Assembly: GCA_018240785.1 (NCBI GenBank)
Contig: JAFEFC010000003.1
Location: 149,043-213,042 of the forward strand
Source of the DNA: Pseudomonadota bacterium
GTDB taxonomy: Bacteria > Pseudomonadota > Gammaproteobacteria > Burkholderiales > Rhodocyclaceae
Direction: 5' to 3'
DNA: 64,000 nucleotides
The position numbers were made by a program, and so were the translations under genes. Position 1 is the first letter of the stretch. Each line of letters starts with the position of its first letter. Below the pieces are notes generated by a model. It was given only the letters and a program-made list of their open reading frames with translations, was not told where the DNA came from and made no database searches. Positions 57,149 to 64,000 of the stretch are shown here, in pieces.

Positions 57149-58038
57149 CCGCCATCGTCCACCGCTACGAGTTCGTTTATCTGTTCGACGTCACCAACGG
57201 CAACCCCAACGGCGACCCGGACGCCGGCAACCTGCCGCGACTGGATCCGGAAACCAACTGCGGCCTGGTGACCGACGTCGCGCTCAAGCGCAAGATCCGC
57301 AACTTCGTCACGCTTGACAAGGACGGCGCGCCGGGTTTCGCTATCTACATGCGGGAGAGGGCCGTGCTCAATGACCAGCATCTCTTGGGTCGTCAGGCGG
57401 TGGGCCTCACGAACGAGAGTAAGGAGGAGCTCAAGAAGTTGCCGAAGCCCGAGGCCAAGGCCCGCGAGATCACCGAGTGGATGTGCGCCAACTTCTTCGA
57501 CGTACGCACCTTCGGCGCGGTGATGACTACGGGCGTCAATGCCGGCCAGGTACGAGGTCCGGTGCAACTAGCGTTTGCGACCTCTGTCGAGCCAGTACTT
57601 CCGCTGGAAATCTCTATTACCCGAATGGCAGTAACGACTGCGGAGGAAGCGGAGAAGCAGTCGGGAGATAACCGCACCATGGGCCGAAAGCACATCGTGC
57701 CTTACGGGCTGTATCGCGCGCACGGTTTCGTCTCCGCCAAACTGGCGGAGCGCACGGGCTTTTCCGATGACGACCTCCAATTGCTTTGGAGCGCGCTCAT
57801 CAACATGTTCGAGCACGACCGTTCCGCCGCGCGCGGCGAGATGGCTGCGCGCAAGCTGATCGTCTTCGAGCACGAGAACGCCATGGGTAATGCCCCCGCA
57901 CATATGCTGTTCGATGCGGTCAAGGTGAAGCGTGCCGAGGGCACCGAAGACCGGCCGGCACGCAGCTTTGCGGACTATCGCGTCACTGTCGACGCGGAGG
58001 CCATGCCCACGGGCGTGAGCGTCCGCGAACTGCTGTAA
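57145..58038 (+). CDS. cas7c: Cas7c backbone protein
   Basis: A 297-residue Csd2/Cas7 protein. [21 protein letters not shown] near residue 13 is the family motif, and [21 protein letters not shown] near 118 is the RNA-binding loop region. It polymerises along the crRNA. Starts in ATGA overlap with cas8c. Confidence 0.96.
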   Translation: MTAIVHRYEFVYLFDVTNGNPNGDPDAGNLPRLDPETNCGLVTDVALKRKIRNFVTLDKDGAPGFAIYMRERAVLNDQHLLGRQAVGLTNESKEELKKLPKPEAKAREITEWMCANFFDVRTFGAVMTTGVNAGQVRGPVQLAFATSVEPVLPLEISITRMAVTTAEEAEKQSGDNRTMGRKHIVPYGLYRAHGFVSAKLAERTGFSDDDLQLLWSALINMFEHDRSAARGEMAARKLIVFEHENAMGNAPAHMLFDAVKVKRAEGTEDRPARSFADYRVTVDAEAMPTGVSVRELL

Positions 58039-58071
58039 GCAGACGCGGTGGCCGAGGGAGGGATGGAGCCC

Positions 58072-58707
58072 ATGGACGAGCCCGACGACCTCATTCCTCT
58101 TTCCGCTCTCCAGCACTATCTCTACTGCCCGCGCCAGTGCGCGCTGATCCATGTCGAGCGCCTGTGGGCCGAAAACCGGCAGACGGCGGAGGGGCGTTTA
58201 CTGCACGACCATGCCGACACCCCTCAGATCGAGCGTCGCCATGGCGTGCGCACGATCACCGCGATGCCATTGTCCAGCGCAGAACTTGGTATTGCCGGAG
58301 TCGCGGACGTCGTGGAGTTCAGGGCAGATGAGGCGGGTGAGCATCCGTTCCCGGTCGAGTACAAGCGCGGCCGCCCGAAGGGTCATCGCGCCGACGAGGT
58401 ACAGCTATGCGCACAGGCGCTGTGCCTGGAGGCGATGTTCGGATGCAAGGTGGAGGATGGCGCCTTGTTCTACGGCCAGACTCGCCGCCGGCAGGCGGTG
58501 ACGTTCGACAACGACCTGCGTCGGCTGACCCTGGAAACGATACAGGCCGCACGCGAGATGATCCGCGCGGGTCAAACGCCGACGGCGAGCTACCAGGCCA
58601 AACGCTGCGATGCCTGCTCGCTCATTGATCTCTGCCAGCCGAAGTTGCTTGGCAAGGGGCGGGACGTCGAAACGTGGTTGCGCGGACAGATTGCCGAGGA
58701 ACCCTGA
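58072..58707 (+). CDS. cas4: Cas4 exonuclease
   Basis: A 211-residue RecB-like nuclease helping spacer selection. YCPRQCALIHVE near residue 21 gives the first Cys, VEYKRGRPKGHRADEVQLCAQAL (residues ~97-119) holds the catalytic Glu-x-Lys and the QxxA motif, and CDACSLIDLC near 180 gives the last three [4Fe-4S] Cys. ATG 58072 lies 9 bases after GGGAGGG; GTG 58048 and ATG 58063 are in frame. Confidence 0.93.
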   Translation: MDEPDDLIPLSALQHYLYCPRQCALIHVERLWAENRQTAEGRLLHDHADTPQIERRHGVRTITAMPLSSAELGIAGVADVVEFRADEAGEHPFPVEYKRGRPKGHRADEVQLCAQALCLEAMFGCKVEDGALFYGQTRRRQAVTFDNDLRRLTLETIQAAREMIRAGQTPTASYQAKRCDACSLIDLCQPKLLGKGRDVETWLRGQIAEEP

Positions 58708-58710
58708 CGC

Positions 58711-59751
58711 ATGCGCCGACAGCTCAACACCGTATATGTGACTACCGAGGGCGCGTGGCTGCGCAAGGATGGCGAGAACATCGTCATGGAGGTTGAGGGA
58801 GAGACGCGTGCACGCTTGCCAGCACACATGCTGGACAGTCTGGTCTGCTTCGGCCGCGTGCTAGTGTCGCCGCCGCTGCTAGGTTACTGCGCGGAACGAG
58901 GCATCAGCGTCTGCTACCTGAGCCCCAACGGCAAATTCCTCGCTCGCGTGGAGGGGCCGGTTGCGGGCAACGTACTGCTGCGTCGCGAGCAATACCGCCG
59001 CACCGACGATGCGCCGCGGTGCGCTGGCGTCGTGCGTAACCTCCTGATCGGTAAGATCCACAACCAGCGTGCGGTGGTGTCGCGCGGGCTCCGCGACTAC
59101 GGCGACGATTTGCCGACGCCAGACCGCGATGCGTTGCTACACACCTGCAAGCGGCTCAAGCACATCGGTGCGCGTGTGCTTGCCGAGGTGCCGATCGACA
59201 TCTTGCGGGGACTTGAGGGTGAAGCAGCACAGGCCTATTTCGGAGTATTCGACCATCTGATCCGAGTGCCGGACGCCACGATGCGTTTTTCCGGGCGTAG
59301 CAGGCGCCCCCCAACCGATGCCGCGAATGCGCTCTTGTCGTTTCTCTACACACTGCTAACGCACGATTGCCGCTCGGCGCTCGAAACCGTTGGGCTGGAT
59401 CCGGCCGTGGGGTTTCTCCATCGTGACCGTCCCGGCCGCCCAAGCCTGGCGCTCGACCTCGTTGAGGAGTTCCGCCCCGCGTTTGCCGATCGGTTGGCCC
59501 TGTCGCTGATCAATCGCAAGCAGGTCTCCGCACGCGACTTCACGCGCATGGACAACGGCGCGGTACTGCTCAAGGAAGATGCGCGCAAGACCGTGCTCAC
59601 GGCCTACCAGGAACGCAAGCGGGAACAGCTACGCCACGCCTTTCTCGATGAGAAGGTCGAGATCGGGTTGTTCCCGGTGATCCAGGCCCAGTTGCTTGCC
59701 CGGCACCTTCGTGGCGATCTCGACGCCTATCCGCCATTTCTCTGGAAATAG
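58711..59751 (+). CDS. cas1: Cas1 integrase
   Basis: A 346-residue Cas1. MRRQLNTVYVTTEGAWL at the N-terminus; catalytic Glu in ILRGLEGEAAQAYFGVFD (near 171), His in VGFLHRDRPGRPSLALDLVEEFRP (near 236-250) with the metal-binding Asp/Glu. Three bases after cas4. Confidence 0.97.
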   Translation: MRRQLNTVYVTTEGAWLRKDGENIVMEVEGETRARLPAHMLDSLVCFGRVLVSPPLLGYCAERGISVCYLSPNGKFLARVEGPVAGNVLLRREQYRRTDDAPRCAGVVRNLLIGKIHNQRAVVSRGLRDYGDDLPTPDRDALLHTCKRLKHIGARVLAEVPIDILRGLEGEAAQAYFGVFDHLIRVPDATMRFSGRSRRPPTDAANALLSFLYTLLTHDCRSALETVGLDPAVGFLHRDRPGRPSLALDLVEEFRPAFADRLALSLINRKQVSARDFTRMDNGAVLLKEDARKTVLTAYQERKREQLRHAFLDEKVEIGLFPVIQAQLLARHLRGDLDAYPPFLWK

Positions 59752-59760
59752 GGTGACTTC

Positions 59761-60051
59761 ATGATGGTTCTCGTCAGCTACGACGTGAGCACGAGCAGCG
59801 CCAGCGGCGAGAGGCGCCTGCGCCGCCTGGCCAAGGCGTGTCGCGACTACGGGCAGAGGGTGCAGTACTCGGTGTTCGAGATCGAGGTGGACTACGCACA
59901 GTGGACTTTCCTCAAGAATCGCCTGTGCGAATTGATCGACCCCGAGCAGGACAGCCTGCGGTTCTACTATCTCGGCAGAAACTGGCAGAACAAGGTCGAA
60001 CACGTGGGCGCGAAGCCTGTACTGGATTTGAACGGTCCATTGATCCTTTGA
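59761..60051 (+). CDS. cas2: Cas2
   Basis: A 96-residue protein with ferredoxin fold: [42 protein letters not shown]. Asp8 or 9 in YDVS is the metal-binding position. It holds Cas1 dimers in the integrase. Start at 59761 or 59764. Last cas gene before the leader. Confidence 0.97.
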   Translation: MMVLVSYDVSTSSASGERRLRRLAKACRDYGQRVQYSVFEIEVDYAQWTFLKNRLCELIDPEQDSLRFYYLGRNWQNKVEHVGAKPVLDLNGPLIL

Positions 60052-63938
<3,887 letters not shown>

Positions 63939-63939
<1 letters not shown>

Positions 63940-64000
63940 TCAGGCGACACCGTAAATTGACTCCCTAGCGACACGAGAAACTGACCCCCTCGTACGCAAG
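63939..64000. mobile_element. Probable insertion-sequence end interrupting the array
   Basis: Starting at TGTCAGGCGAC, directly after 23 bases of a repeat, the sequence is unrelated to repeat or spacer. It has two tandem 24-base units (63944-63967 and 63968-63991), each GCGACAC, then AAATTGACTCCCT or AAACTGACCCCCT. Repeated AAxTGACxCCC boxes behind a TGT terminus are usual for IS21-family ends. The transposase genes would lie beyond the window. Confidence 0.6.

Overview
The window is GC-rich DNA from a proteobacterium with one-carbon metabolism. The PQQ/lanthanide methanol oxidation genes, a complete tetrahydromethanopterin (H4MPT) module and a type I-C CRISPR system fit a betaproteobacterium of the Rhodocyclales (Azoarcus/Thauera/Methyloversatilis-like). 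That placement is an inference from gene content and composition. No rRNA or tRNA gene was recognised.

Region 1 (about 1-25,700) is an H4MPT/methylofuran island. Enzymes of formaldehyde oxidation to formate: fae (18125-18634) plus a divergent paralogue (2309-2839), mtdB, mch and fhcBADC. Cofactor-making genes: pabBC fusion, mptG, mfnB, an mfnE-like kinase, a DHPS-like protein, a DmrB-like flavoprotein, a FolB-like aldolase, a pterin dehydratase-like protein, a CitG-like protein, a DUF447 protein, a HisA-like protein, an ASKHA-like pathway protein and three different ATP-grasp ligases. Most genes overlap by 1-4 bases. A short unrelated insert (about 11,700-13,800) holds a membrane protein, a nitroreductase-like lipoprotein and two gene fragments that resemble an antitoxin and a Fic protein.

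Region 2 (about 25,700-34,000) is the methanol oxidation locus: xoxF behind a well-matched sigma-54 promoter, xoxG, xoxJ, then small periplasmic proteins, two metallo-beta-lactamase-fold 'quinoprotein relay' proteins and a fused SoxYZ-like carrier. No mxaF is present. Region 3 (about 34,200-47,200) holds a diguanylate cyclase, two beta-propeller proteins, an SRPBCC protein, two ABC systems of the PQQ-associated type, a GAF-like sensor fragment and a NarL-type two-component pair. Region 4 (47,235-50,509) is pqqABCDE, followed by a divergent prolyl iminopeptidase.

Region 5 (52,040-64,000) is a type I-C CRISPR-Cas system in the order cas3, GIY-YIG gene, cas5c, cas8c, cas7c, cas4, cas1, cas2. It is followed by a 3.7-kb array of 55 full 32-bp repeats, cut off in its 56th repeat by what looks like an insertion-sequence end. 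The small GIY-YIG nuclease gene is joined to cas3 and cas5c by overlapping start/stop codons, so it looks like an operon member. Four pairs of spacers match the same sites in diverged targets. In two of these pairs every difference over the shared length is synonymous in one reading frame.

Taken together, methanol is oxidised in the periplasm by XoxF with PQQ made by pqqA-E, electrons leave through XoxG, and formaldehyde is oxidised in the cytoplasm by Fae, MtdB, Mch and Fhc with cofactors made by the neighbouring biosynthetic genes.
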